DNA from: Thermostichus sp047461615
GTDB taxonomy: Bacteria; Cyanobacteriota; Cyanobacteriia; Thermostichales; Thermostichaceae
Direction of reading: 5' to 3'
Assembly: GCF_047461615.1 (NCBI RefSeq)
Contig: NZ_JANSHI010000014.1
Coordinates: forward strand, 11,975 to 75,974
Length of the DNA: 64,000 nucleotides
Below the pieces are notes generated by a model that did no database searches, had not been told where the DNA came from, and saw only the letters and a program-made list of their open reading frames with translations. Below, in pieces: positions 25,141-33,710 of this stretch. Position numbers and translations under genes: made by a program. Every line of letters starts with the position of its first letter. Position 1 is the first letter of the stretch.

Positions 25141-26502
25141 ATGGTCAGCCCAGACTTTTCCTCCCTACAGCCTCAAGACTATGGCCTGCTGACAGATCTC
25201 TACCAGTTCACCATGGCCGCCTGCTACGTGGGGGAGGGCCTGGAGAATCAGCCAGCGGCCTTTGAGCTATTTGTGCGGCGCTTGCCCACGGACTATGGCT
25301 ACCTCATCGCCATGGGGCTAGCCCAAGCGGTGGAATACCTACAGCAGTTGCACTTTCCGCCGGAAGCCCTGCAGGCACTACGGGAGACGGGCATTTTTGC
25401 CGAGGCACCGCAACGCTTTTGGGAGCTGCTGGCTAGCTGCCGCTTTGAGGGGGATGTGTGGGCGGTACCCGAGGGAACAGCCGTCTTTGCCAACGAGCCT
25501 CTGCTGCGGGTGGAGGCTCCTCTCTGGCAAGCGCAACTGGTGGAAACCTATCTGCTGACGACCTTCAACTACCAAACCCTGATTGCCACCAAGGCGGCCC
25601 GCATGCGCGATGCTGCTGGAGATGAGGCCATTTTGTTGGAGTTTGGCACACGGCGGGCCTTTAGCCCCCAAGCAGGCCTGTGGGCAGCGCGGGCAGCTCT
25701 GGCGGCGGGGTTCAATGCCACCTCCAATGTCTTGGCAGCCCTGAAATTGAGACGCAAGCCGGCGGGCACGATGGCCCATTCTCTCGTGATGGCCATTGCC
25801 GCCCTCTCGGGGGATGAGACCCGCGCTTTTCAAGCTTTCCGGCGCTACTTTCCCCAAGCGGTTCTGCTGATCGACACCTACGATCCCATCCAAGGGGCGC
25901 GCACCGCCGCCCAGCTCTTTGCAGCCACCCAGCCGGATCAACTGGGATCCCGAGGCGAAATTGGTGGCGTGCGCATCGACTCCGGAGATCTGGAAGTCCT
26001 CTCCCGCCAGGTCAAAGCCATCCTGCCCCAGGGGGCGCCGGTGTTTGTCAGTGGCGATCTGGATGAATACGAGATCGAGCGGTTGCACCGCTCCCAGGCA
26101 CCGATTAGCGGCTATGGGGTTGGCACCCGCCTGGTTACCGGCGAGGGGGTGAACGGAGTGTACAAATTGGTGGAGATCAACGGGATTCCCGTGGCTAAGG
26201 CCTCCTTTGCCAAAGCCACCCTGCCAGGACGTAAGCAAATCTTCCGCGGCCCAGAGGGAGACTTGCTCGGCCACGCTGACGAGACCTCACCCCCTGGCTA
26301 CGAACCGCTGCTGCGCCAGATCATGCGCCGGGGCGTGCTGCTGGAGCCTCTGCCTGATCTAGAAGCCATCGCCCGCACTAGCCGCGCCTCGGTGCTGCGC
26401 TTACCGCCAGGGGTGCGGCAACTGCGCCAGCCGGATCCGTGGCCGGTGGCCCTGAGCCCAGCCCTGCAGCAGGTTAAAGAGCGTCAGCTTGGCTCTTCCT
26501 AG
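25141..26502 (+). CDS. pncB: Nicotinate phosphoribosyltransferase
   Basis: 453 residues from ATG 25141 (GAGGA 5 bases before it; an in-frame TTG lies 15 bases upstream). The opening YGLLTDLYQFTMAACYVGEG is typical; EFGTRRAFSPQAGLWAARAALAAGFNATSNVLAAL contains the phosphoribosyl-binding region, and RIDSGDLEVLSRQVKAIL and GYGVGTRLVTGEGVNGVYKLVEING are family motifs. It makes nicotinate mononucleotide in NAD salvage. The neighbouring divergent gene encodes a nicotinamidase-superfamily enzyme, which would supply nicotinate if that assignment is correct. Confidence 0.95.
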   Translation: MVSPDFSSLQPQDYGLLTDLYQFTMAACYVGEGLENQPAAFELFVRRLPTDYGYLIAMGLAQAVEYLQQLHFPPEALQALRETGIFAEAPQRFWELLASCRFEGDVWAVPEGTAVFANEPLLRVEAPLWQAQLVETYLLTTFNYQTLIATKAARMRDAAGDEAILLEFGTRRAFSPQAGLWAARAALAAGFNATSNVLAALKLRRKPAGTMAHSLVMAIAALSGDETRAFQAFRRYFPQAVLLIDTYDPIQGARTAAQLFAATQPDQLGSRGEIGGVRIDSGDLEVLSRQVKAILPQGAPVFVSGDLDEYEIERLHRSQAPISGYGVGTRLVTGEGVNGVYKLVEINGIPVAKASFAKATLPGRKQIFRGPEGDLLGHADETSPPGYEPLLRQIMRRGVLLEPLPDLEAIARTSRASVLRLPPGVRQLRQPDPWPVALSPALQQVKERQLGSS

Positions 26503-26531
26503 GCGTTAGTTCCCCTACAGAAGGCGTGCCT

Positions 26532-26537
26532 TATAAT
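26532..26537 (+). promoter_or_regulatory. Candidate -10 element (TATAAT) upstream of gmd
   Basis: A consensus TATAAT lies 69 bases before the gmd ATG in the 103-base gap. No convincing -35 is seen at 17 bases (GTTCCC). Confidence 0.4.
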
Positions 26538-26605
26538 TTTTGCCTTAGGAGCTGCAGCTCTAGGTTTTGAGCCGGGCAATTTGCTGTCCTACGGGTGCTA
26601 ACCCC

Positions 26606-27742
26606 ATGACCCAACGTGCCTTGATTACTGGCATTACTGGCCAGGATGGCTCTTACCTGGCCGAGCTGTTGTTGCAAAAAGGCTACGAAGTCCACGGCAT
26701 TATCCGCCGGGCCAGCACCTTCAATACCGACCGTATTGACCACCTCTACGTGGATGCCCACGATCCCACGGCTAGGCTGTTTCTCCACTACGGGGATCTC
26801 ACCGATGGCACCACCCTGCGCAGGATCTTGGAGCAGGTGCAGCCGACGGAGGTGTACAACCTGGGGGCCCAATCCCACGTGCGGGTGAGTTTCGATGCCC
26901 CGGAATATACTGTTGATTCAGTAGCCATGGGCACCCTACGCCTCCTGGAAGCCATCCGCGACTATCAACAGCGCACTGGGATCCGGGTGAAGTTTTACCA
27001 GGCCGGCTCCTCGGAGATGTTTGGTCTGGTGCAGGAGATCCCGCAAAAAGAGACCACCCCCTTCTATCCCCGCAGCCCCTACGCCTGTGCTAAGGTCTAC
27101 GCCTACTGGCAGACGGTCAACTACCGCGAAGCCTACAACCTCTTTGCTTGCAACGGCATTTTGTTTAACCACGAAAGCCCGCGGCGAGGCGAGACCTTTG
27201 TTACCCGCAAGATCACTCGTGCCGTCAGCCGTATTGTAGCCGGCAAGCAGGACAAGCTTTATCTAGGCAACCTGGATGCCAAGCGGGACTGGGGCTACGC
27301 CAAAGACTACGTCGAGGGAATGTGGATGATGCTGCAGCAGCCCCAGCCAGATGACTACGTGCTGGCTACTGGCGAAACCCACAGCGTGCGGGAGTTTGCA
27401 GAACGGGCTTTTGCTTTGGTGGGCATGCCCATTACCTGGCGGGGATCCGGACTGGAAGAACAGGGAGTCTACAAGGATCGCGTGCTCATTGAGATCGATC
27501 CCCGCTACTACCGCCCAACGGAGGTGGATCTGCTCTTGGGGGACGCCTCCAAGGCCAAGCGGGTGCTGGGGTGGCAGCCCAAGATAACCTTTGCCCAACT
27601 GGTGGAGCTGATGGTGCTGGCAGATCTAGAGGCCATTGGCTTGGATCCGGATCCCATCTTGGGGGAGCGGCGCACCCTCAACGGCCTGCTCAGCGAGGAT
27701 CGCGCCTTCATCCGCACCCAATTGAAGCTTCGCCGCGACTGA
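26606..27742 (+). CDS. gmd: GDP-mannose 4,6-dehydratase
   Basis: 378 residues from ATG 26606; 13 upstream in-frame residues are unlikely. Short-chain dehydrogenase fold with the NADP loop ALITGITGQDGSYLAELLLQKGYEVHGI. The catalytic centre is SSEMFG with YPRSPYACAKVYAYW (Tyr-x3-Lys). LFNHESPRRGETFVTRKITRAV and the GNLDAKRDWGYAKDYVEGMW segment are diagnostic. It converts GDP-mannose to GDP-4-keto-6-deoxymannose for fucose or rhamnose-type surface sugars. No partner synthase (fcl) lies next to it. Confidence 0.97.
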   Translation: MTQRALITGITGQDGSYLAELLLQKGYEVHGIIRRASTFNTDRIDHLYVDAHDPTARLFLHYGDLTDGTTLRRILEQVQPTEVYNLGAQSHVRVSFDAPEYTVDSVAMGTLRLLEAIRDYQQRTGIRVKFYQAGSSEMFGLVQEIPQKETTPFYPRSPYACAKVYAYWQTVNYREAYNLFACNGILFNHESPRRGETFVTRKITRAVSRIVAGKQDKLYLGNLDAKRDWGYAKDYVEGMWMMLQQPQPDDYVLATGETHSVREFAERAFALVGMPITWRGSGLEEQGVYKDRVLIEIDPRYYRPTEVDLLLGDASKAKRVLGWQPKITFAQLVELMVLADLEAIGLDPDPILGERRTLNGLLSEDRAFIRTQLKLRRD

Positions 27743-27756
27743 TGGCAGCGGCTCCC

Positions 27757-27787
27757 TTGCCCTAAAAAGGGGCTGAGAGCTTAATAT
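27757..27787 (+). promoter_or_regulatory. Candidate promoter for rpsD
   Basis: TTGCCC at 27757-27762 and TTAATAT at 27781-27787 with an 18-base spacer, about 65 bases before the rpsD ATG. Inspection only. Confidence 0.35.
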
Positions 27788-27851
27788 AGGAGATCGCCAA
27801 TTTTTTGGCGCTTCACTTAACTTTTATCTGCTGCTTTTGGAGAAAGCCTGC

Positions 27852-28463
27852 ATGTCTCGCTATACAGGACCCCGTTTGAGGATCATTCGCCGTTTCGGAG
27901 GGCTTGACCTGCCTGGCCTGACTCGCAAGCGCCCCAAAAACACCAACCCCCCAGGTGTGCATGGGGCAGAGCGCAAGAAAAAGTCTGAATACGCCATCCG
28001 CCTAGAAGAAAAGCAAAAAGTCCGCTTTAACTACGGGGTAAGCGAGCGGCAGATGATCCGCTACATGCGCAAGGCACGCCGCTCCAAGGGATCTACGGGG
28101 CTAGCTCTGCTGCAGCTTCTAGAGATGCGTCTGGACTGCATTGTGTTTCGCCTTGGCATGGCCCCGACGATTCCGGCGGCGCGGCAGTTGGTGACCCACG
28201 GCCACATTGAAGTTAACGGCCGCAAGGTAACCATTCCCAGCTATGAGTGCAAGGTGGGCGATGTGATTACAGTTAGGAACAAAGAGTCCTCCCGCAGGCT
28301 AGTGGCTGCCTACGCCGAGTACCCAGGGCTGTTTTTGCCGGATTACCTGGAGTTTGACAAGGAGAAGCTGCGCGGCCGCATTAAGGATCTGCCTTCGCGC
28401 GAGCAAATCTGCGCGCCCGTCAACGAGCTGTTGGTAGTTGAGTACTACTCCCGCAAGCTCTAG
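27852..28463 (+). CDS. rpsD: 30S ribosomal protein S4
   Basis: 203 residues from ATG 27852. MSRYTGPRLRIIRRFGGLDLPGLT and PPGVHG are the cyanobacterial/plastid S4 start; the S4 RNA-binding domain carries LEMRLDCIVFRLGMAPTIPAARQLVTHGHIEVNG. S4 nucleates 30S assembly and often represses its own operon in other bacteria. It stands alone here, as usual in cyanobacteria, and is convergent with the TolC-like gene (6-base gap). Confidence 0.98.
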   Translation: MSRYTGPRLRIIRRFGGLDLPGLTRKRPKNTNPPGVHGAERKKKSEYAIRLEEKQKVRFNYGVSERQMIRYMRKARRSKGSTGLALLQLLEMRLDCIVFRLGMAPTIPAARQLVTHGHIEVNGRKVTIPSYECKVGDVITVRNKESSRRLVAAYAEYPGLFLPDYLEFDKEKLRGRIKDLPSREQICAPVNELLVVEYYSRKL

Positions 28464-28469
28464 GGATCC

Positions 28470-30020
28470 CTAGAGGCTGCCGATGGCCCGCCGCAGCTGG
28501 GTCAGAGCACGGTTGTAGGCAATCACCGCATTGGCAAGATTGCCCCGAGCAGTCGTGAGGGCAGCCTCGGCGTTGATCACCTCTGTCTGTGTGCCTACAC
28601 CAGCCTGAAGGCGCAGCCGTGCTAGCCGCAAACTTTCTTCTGCCGAGGCGATTGCCACTTTGGCCGTCTCAATCCGTTCCCGGCTAGAGCTGAGGGTGAG
28701 GAAGGCCTCTTCTACGCTGCGTTGAATTTCATTCCGAGTGCCAACGAAATTGCTCACAGCCGCCTGCCTGTCGATCTCGGCTTGGCGAGCCTGGGCCTCC
28801 GCCCTTCCCCCATCAAACCAGGTCAAGTTAAAGTTAGCGCCAACCGAATAGCCGACATCGAAACTGTTGCGGTCGGCCCTAAAATCGTTTGCCGCGTCGA
28901 GACTGGCAAACAAACTAATTTGGGGACCGTTGCTGGCTTGGGCTAGGCGCAGCCGAGCTTGGGCTTGCTCCAGCTCTCGGCGCTGGCGCTCCAGCTCTTG
29001 ACGCTTGGCAAAGGCAGCAACAATGGTTTCCTCTAGGCTCAGATCCCACTCTCCCATCGGCTCGATAGGCTCTTCAGCCAGCACATCGGTGGGACTGGGA
29101 AAGTTCAGCAGTTCGGCCAGGCGGCGACGACTCAGTTGTTGGTCGTTTTGGGCTGTCAGCAGGGCTTGTCGGTTGTTGGCCAATTCAGTCTCTGCCTGGA
29201 GGATCTCGAAGCGGGTACCCACACCGGCCCGTTCGCGGGCTTGGGCATCCCGCAGGGTGGCCTCAGAACTGGCAACCGCAGCCTGGCTAATGGCCACGCG
29301 GGCATCAGCGCTCTGCAGGTCGTAGTAGGCGTTGGCCACCGCTTGTTTCACTGTCTGCAGGGTTTGCTCGAGCTGCAGTTGGGCAACGCGCAGAGCTTCC
29401 TCAGCAAGCTTCAGGTTTTGCGCCCTGACCCCGTTGTCGAAGGCTGTGTAGTCTAGCCGCAACACGCTGGCCGAGAGGGTATGGGATGGGCGGCTGGGCC
29501 CGCTGCCGGGGGCAGGAGGTTCGCTGTACTGGTAGTTGACGCGCGTGGAGAGGGTAGGGGCAAAGGCTGCTTGCGCCAAGGCCAGGCCGGCTTCAGCCCG
29601 TTTGACGGCTAGCCTTGCTTGCTGTACTGCCGGGTTTTGGGCAACGGCAATCTCCAGCGCCTCTTGGAGAGATAGGCCCTCCCTCCGCTCAATGCGCACC
29701 TCCAAAGGGGATTGAGGCGCCACTAATTCTTCCGCTCTGGTGGCCCCCTGCGGGACTGGGGGGGGAGTAGCAGGGCGGGCTCCGGGAGGAACAGAGAGGG
29801 TGGGAGGCAGGTTGGGAGTGCGGATGGCTCGGCTATCTAAGAGGAGGGAGGGGGCAGGGTCAGGCACTTCCGCTTGGGCAAGGGCAGGCATAGCCCAGAG
29901 CAAGTTGACTAGAAGGCCCCAGGAGAGGCGGAACCCTGCTAAGCTTGGCTGGCCTCGAAGACGTTGAGGCCGCCCTTTGACCAGAGGCTGCATCGCTATC
30001 GTGCTGTTGCTCTCAAACAT
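28470..30020 (-). CDS. TolC-family outer-membrane efflux protein
   Basis: 516 residues from ATG 30020; ATG 29993 is equally possible and would put the signal peptide (LSWGLLVNLLWAMPALA, then QAEV) closer to the start. After a Pro-rich linker the two OEP repeats are clear: LSLQEALEIAVAQNPAVQQARLAVKRAEAGLALAQAAFAPTLS and a second half with VGANFNLTWFDGGRAEAQARQAEI, each rich in long Ala/Gln/Leu coiled-coil helices. It should form a trimeric outer-membrane channel for secretion or drug export. No inner-membrane pump or adaptor gene is adjacent. Confidence 0.92.
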   Translation of the reverse strand: MFESNSTIAMQPLVKGRPQRLRGQPSLAGFRLSWGLLVNLLWAMPALAQAEVPDPAPSLLLDSRAIRTPNLPPTLSVPPGARPATPPPVPQGATRAEELVAPQSPLEVRIERREGLSLQEALEIAVAQNPAVQQARLAVKRAEAGLALAQAAFAPTLSTRVNYQYSEPPAPGSGPSRPSHTLSASVLRLDYTAFDNGVRAQNLKLAEEALRVAQLQLEQTLQTVKQAVANAYYDLQSADARVAISQAAVASSEATLRDAQARERAGVGTRFEILQAETELANNRQALLTAQNDQQLSRRRLAELLNFPSPTDVLAEEPIEPMGEWDLSLEETIVAAFAKRQELERQRRELEQAQARLRLAQASNGPQISLFASLDAANDFRADRNSFDVGYSVGANFNLTWFDGGRAEAQARQAEIDRQAAVSNFVGTRNEIQRSVEEAFLTLSSSRERIETAKVAIASAEESLRLARLRLQAGVGTQTEVINAEAALTTARGNLANAVIAYNRALTQLRRAIGSL

Positions 30021-30147
30021 ACCCACCCGTAGCAAGCAGTATCGCAAAACAAGGGTGGGCAATAGAACAGTTTTTCGCAAGCCCCGCAATGCTGCCGGCT
30101 GAGCCAACTAGGGTAATCGGTGAGTTGTCAACCCAGGGATCCCCCTT

Positions 30148-31164
30148 CTACAAGCTGGCCGGCCAGCGCACTAGAGGGGCATAGATCCCCTGGAGGGAGG
30201 CAAGGGCTTGCTCCCAGAGGGCGTGGGTCAACGACCACCTGTCCAAGCCCATGGCGCCGCACAACAGCAGCAAGTAGAGGTTGGCAAAGGTGAAGAGAGA
30301 GGCTGCCCGCTCCCGATCCTGCGGCCTCCGCAACAGCTGCATGGCTTTCCAAACCAAAAGGGATCCCAGCAGCACTGCCGCGCTTAGGTACAAGGATCCC
30401 AGTACGCGCAAGGGGTAGACCAACAACAAACTAACCGGAACCACCAGCAGCGCGTAGAGAAGAATCTGGGCGGCAGTTGGCCCTTCTCCGGCCACCACCG
30501 GCAGCATGGGCACGCCGGCGCGAGCATAGTCTTCTCGCTTTAAAATCGCCAAAGCCCAGAAGTGGGGCGGGGTCCACAGAAAGATGATGGCAAACATCAC
30601 CCAGGCGGCCCAGCTCAGCTTGCCCGTAGCTGCTGCCCAGCCCACCAAAGGTGGGATCGCCCCCGCAGCTCCGCCGATCACGATGTTCTGGGGGCTGGAG
30701 CGCTTCAGCCAGTGGGTATAGACCCCTACGTACACTAGGATCCCTGCCATGGCCAGACCAGCGGCCAGCAGGTTGGTGAAATAGGCCAGTAAGCTGAAGG
30801 AGACCAGGGTAAGGATCCCGGCAAACACCAGAGCGTGGCGCGCCTGAATGCGGCCAGCAGGCAGAGGACGGTGGCAGGTTCGCTCCATCAGCCGGTCGAT
30901 ATCGGCGTCGTACACCATGTTGAGGACATTGGCTGCTGCTGCCGCCATCCCACCCCCTAGGAGGGTGACGCCAAACTTGAACGGATCCGTATCGCCTGCC
31001 ATCCACATGGCGCCAGCCGTGGTCACCAACAGCAAGGCGATGATCTTCGGCTTCACCAACTGGCTATAGCTGCGCAAAAGTTGGCCTAGGCTTGGGCACT
31101 GACTAGCCCCTGGCGTGGCGTTTTGGCAAGCGGCTGGGCGGTAGCTTTGAAGGATCTCTGCCAT
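30148..31164 (-). CDS. ctaB: Protoheme IX farnesyltransferase (heme O synthase)
   Basis: 338 residues from ATG 31164. UbiA-fold membrane protein: LVKPKIIALLLVTTAGAMW, the Asp-rich NMVYDADIDRLMERTCHRPLPAGRI and the second motif FLWTPPHFWALAILKREDYARAGVPMLPVVAG. It adds a farnesyl chain to heme B to give heme O, the precursor CtaA turns into heme A for the aa3 oxidase. The ctaA stop is 8 bases upstream, so the two form one operon. Confidence 0.96.
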   Translation of the reverse strand: MAEILQSYRPAACQNATPGASQCPSLGQLLRSYSQLVKPKIIALLLVTTAGAMWMAGDTDPFKFGVTLLGGGMAAAAANVLNMVYDADIDRLMERTCHRPLPAGRIQARHALVFAGILTLVSFSLLAYFTNLLAAGLAMAGILVYVGVYTHWLKRSSPQNIVIGGAAGAIPPLVGWAAATGKLSWAAWVMFAIIFLWTPPHFWALAILKREDYARAGVPMLPVVAGEGPTAAQILLYALLVVPVSLLLVYPLRVLGSLYLSAAVLLGSLLVWKAMQLLRRPQDRERAASLFTFANLYLLLLCGAMGLDRWSLTHALWEQALASLQGIYAPLVRWPASL

Positions 31165-31172
31165 GGAACTAC

Positions 31173-32252
31173 TCAAAGGCCTCCGTCCCGCTGGCGCGAA
31201 CAGTGATTGCTACAGTACTCATCAGTGATTGCTACAGCCGCGGTGAGAGCCCTGTCTTCTCCCTGCCTAGGGGCACTGTTGCGCAGGCGCCAGGCCAGCA
31301 CCGTAAAGCCCAGCAAACACCCCAGCAAAGCTGCCCCAACCATCTGGTGGGCTACTGTCAAGGGCTCCACCTGCAGCCGGTAGCGATAGGTGAGAACACC
31401 AACTCCCACCTGGGCGAGCAAAAGCCCCACCGACCCATAGCCCAGCAGCTTGAGAATCTTTGGGACCCGCCGCCGACCTGTGGCCGCCGCCACCCCCACC
31501 ACCGCTAGCGTGGCTGGAGCTACTCCCAGCAAGTGGCTGTTCATGACCCCACACAACTCGCCCGCAGCCAAGCACTGGTGCAAAGCCCATCGCGAGGCCA
31601 CCAAGGCCCCCAAAAGACTCTGGACATACACCAGCAACACCGCCACCAAACCCAGCCAAGGCAAATAGCCAACTGCAGCTCTCCCCTCCAAGGCCTCCGG
31701 CCGAGTAGCGCGAATGGAAGAAGCAAAGCGCGGCAAAACGAGCAACCCGAGGGTGAGCAGCGTAGCAAAAAATAGCAGGCCCGTGCCCAGGTGAGCCGTC
31801 ACAATGTCAAAACGCAACAGCTCCGTCACTGTCAGCCCGCCCAGGATCCCTTGGGTCACGACCAAGACAAAAGCCCAGCTCAGACCCCAGGGCAGCCAAT
31901 TGGGCAAGGCCTTGCGCTTCAGCCAGGCAAACCCCACTAGCACCAGCGTGGCCAAGCCCACACCGGCAGCCACCAGGCGGTGAAACCACTCCAGAAACAC
32001 TTGCAGGTTCATCTGCTCGGTGGGCAGCAGCTCCCCATAGCAGAGAGGCCAGTCTGGACAGGCAAGTCCAGCATTCATGACTCGAGTGGCACTGCCTAGC
32101 CCCATCAACAGCCAAGTGGCCGCTGCTAGACCCAGCAGAGCTCGCCCCATGCGCAGAGAAAGCTCCCTCCCTGGCAAGGGAAAGGCCTCCGGCCCGCTGG
32201 CGCGAACGGGACAAGAAGAGAGGAGGTGAGATCGAGGAATTGAGGGGTCCAT
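31173..32252 (-). CDS. ctaA: Heme A synthase (COX15/CtaA)
   Basis: 359 residues from ATG 32252, or 325 from ATG 32150. The conserved core starts TWLLMGLGSATRVMNAGLACPDWPLCYGELLPTEQMNLQVFLEWFHRLVAAGVG, with the cysteine pair and heme-ligand histidine, and a second half with HQCLAAGELCGVMNSHLLG and VAHQMVGAALLG. About eight membrane helices. Both ends are odd: the 34 residues before the second Met are encoded partly by a dispersed repeat (32181-32207), and the C-terminal tail is encoded by a 15-base direct repeat plus another copy (31175-31201). The downstream start has a purine-rich site about 15 bases away, so the start is uncertain. Confidence 0.92.
   Translation of the reverse strand: MDPSIPRSHLLSSCPVRASGPEAFPLPGRELSLRMGRALLGLAAATWLLMGLGSATRVMNAGLACPDWPLCYGELLPTEQMNLQVFLEWFHRLVAAGVGLATLVLVGFAWLKRKALPNWLPWGLSWAFVLVVTQGILGGLTVTELLRFDIVTAHLGTGLLFFATLLTLGLLVLPRFASSIRATRPEALEGRAAVGYLPWLGLVAVLLVYVQSLLGALVASRWALHQCLAAGELCGVMNSHLLGVAPATLAVVGVAAATGRRRVPKILKLLGYGSVGLLLAQVGVGVLTYRYRLQVEPLTVAHQMVGAALLGCLLGFTVLAWRLRNSAPRQGEDRALTAAVAITDEYCSNHCSRQRDGGL
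31175..31201 (+). repeat. Dispersed repeat, copy 1 (ctaA 3' end)
   Basis: 27 bases beginning AAAGGCCTCCGTCCCGCTGG and ending CGCGAAC. It covers the last ctaA codons (encoding the Gly-Gly-Leu end) and lies 10 bases from the ctaB start. The reverse strand folds imperfectly (CCGT..CGC, short loop, GCG..ACGG). Confidence 0.65.
31201..31237. repeat. 15-bp perfect direct repeat in ctaA tail
   Basis: CAGTGATTGCTACAG occurs at 31201-31215 and again at 31223-31237, directly beside dispersed-repeat copy 1. It encodes part of the CtaA C-terminal tail (around CSNHCSRQ), which lies outside the conserved membrane core. Confidence 0.8.
32181..32207 (+). repeat. Dispersed repeat, copy 2 (ctaA 5' end)
   Basis: Begins AAAGGCCTCCGGCCCGCTGG and ends CGCGAAC; one base differs from copy 1 over the shared 27 bases. 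Read on the minus strand it lies inside the long ctaA frame but upstream of the alternative start at 32150. Confidence 0.65.
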
Positions 32253-32677
32253 TGCAGCTGAAAAAATACTTCAATCAGATCTGCCTCTAGAGAGAGGTCA
32301 ACACTCTGCACTAAAAAGTCAAGACCAACAGCCAATGGTAATTTCAGTTACCGAATTCAGCCTATCTAGCTGCCCACTAGCTGGGTTAGTAGCCACTCAG
32401 AGGCAGAGGGGAGGTCTTTCTGCAACGGATTCTAAATGTGGCTTTGCGGTTGGCGAAGGCTTTTTAAGAATTTCTTTGTGCTGAGCTACGCTTCCTCAGT
32501 AGATGGCCGCTGCAAAGCTAGGGATCCGGCGCTCCGACCGAGATCCCGAAAAGATCCCTAAGGACAGGCACTTCTCTCCAGCTCCTGCAAGTTGAATGGA
32601 AATGAGTACAAGCCTGCTCTGGCTCTGCTGACAGAATCTGCTGGAGTGGGCAGGCAGTAGCAGGGGGATGAGCAGCT
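32253..32677. other. Divergent ctaA / ctaC intergenic region (425 bp)
   Basis: It holds no convincing gene. It must contain promoters for both the ctaA-ctaB and the ctaC-ctaD-ctaE transcripts, has AT-rich patches (for example CTTTTTAAGAATTTC near 32460), and includes a perfect GTA-N8-TAC site at 32338-32351. Confidence 0.6.
32338..32351. promoter_or_regulatory. NtcA-type site GTA-N8-TAC between ctaA and ctaC
   Basis: GTAATTTCAGTTAC lies here, flanked as G-GTA...TAC-C. This is the consensus for the nitrogen regulator NtcA. Some Anabaena cytochrome oxidase operons are nitrogen-regulated, which makes it plausible. Chance matches are expected about every 4 kb, and no well-placed -10 box was identified. 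Confidence 0.4.
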
Positions 32678-33691
32678 GTGAGTGCCCTCAAAAATATCCT
32701 TTTGGTGGGGATTGGGGTTCTGTTAGCCCTAGCCAGCCTCTGGTATGGCCAGAATCACCATCTCCTCCCCGAAGCGGCAGCCAACTCAGCTCCCCTCTTC
32801 GATAGCCTCTTCAACAGCACCATCACCATCGCCACCGGCATCTTTCTAGTGGTGGAAGGGGTACTCCTCTACTGTGTCATCCGCTACCGCAAGCGACGGA
32901 GGGATCACGGCGACGGGGATCCCAGTCACGGCAATGTGCTGTTGGAGATCGTGTGGACAGCAGTGCCGGCTCTGATCATCCTTTGGTTGGGCCTAGCCAG
33001 CATAGATGTCTACCAGGCTATTTACGGAGGCACCCATGTGGGCGGGCATATGCACGCGGCCATGGGGATGGGCTCTTCCGAGGAAGCCAAGGCAGGGGAG
33101 CCGGGCTATGCCTATACCCCTGTGGTGCTACCTGGGAAAGAGATGGGCCAGCCGGATCTGGTCGTTCAGGTGCAGGGCATGCAATACGGTTGGCTGTTTA
33201 CCTATGAATCGGGCTTGGTGACTAGTGAGCTGCACCTTCCCCTCAACAGGCGGGTGCGCTTGAATATGACGGCCCTTGATGTCAACCATGCCTTCTGGGT
33301 GCCGCAATTTCGCCTAAAGCAGGATCTCATTCCAGGCCGAGAGACCCACCTGGAGTTTGTGCCTACCCAGTTGGGGACTTACCCCATCATTTGTGCGGAG
33401 CTGTGCGGCCCCTACCACGGGGTGATGGCTACGCAATTGATTGTGGAAAGACCAGAAGACTTCGAGCGCTGGCAGCAGGAGCAACTTTTAGCTGCTCGTG
33501 GCAACAGCAGTGCCCTAGCTCTTGCTGCAGATTCTCCCCCCACTCACCATCACCCTCCGGCTGATTCCCCTGCGGCTGCTTCGGCTTTTGCCCAAGTCCA
33601 CCACCAACGTTTGGGGGTCTCGCCTGCGGATTTGACCTCTTTCAAACTCCACAAGGACTCCGTCCCGCCGACGCGAACGGGAACAGGCTGA
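32678..33691 (+). CDS. ctaC: Cytochrome c oxidase subunit II
   Basis: 337 residues from GTG 32678. Two N-terminal membrane helices (ILLVGIGVLLALASLWYGQ; TIATGIFLVVEGVLLYCVIRY) are followed by a periplasmic cupredoxin domain. The CuA site is intact: His in DVNHAFWVP, then CAELCGPYHGVM with two Cys, Glu, His and Met. It takes electrons from cytochrome c6 or plastocyanin. The C-terminus after about residue 265 is a non-conserved Ala/His/Pro tail whose last dozen residues (KDSVPPTRTGTG) are encoded by a dispersed repeat. First gene of ctaC-ctaD-ctaE. Confidence 0.95.
   Translation: MSALKNILLVGIGVLLALASLWYGQNHHLLPEAAANSAPLFDSLFNSTITIATGIFLVVEGVLLYCVIRYRKRRRDHGDGDPSHGNVLLEIVWTAVPALIILWLGLASIDVYQAIYGGTHVGGHMHAAMGMGSSEEAKAGEPGYAYTPVVLPGKEMGQPDLVVQVQGMQYGWLFTYESGLVTSELHLPLNRRVRLNMTALDVNHAFWVPQFRLKQDLIPGRETHLEFVPTQLGTYPIICAELCGPYHGVMATQLIVERPEDFERWQQEQLLAARGNSSALALAADSPPTHHHPPADSPAAASAFAQVHHQRLGVSPADLTSFKLHKDSVPPTRTGTG
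33652..33678 (+). repeat. Dispersed repeat, copy 3 (ctaC 3' end)
   Basis: Begins CAAGGACTCCGTCCCGCCGA and ends CGCGAAC. It encodes the last codons of ctaC, just before ctaD. Confidence 0.65.
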
Positions 33692-33710
33692 AACTAGGAG
33701 CTTTTTTGCC

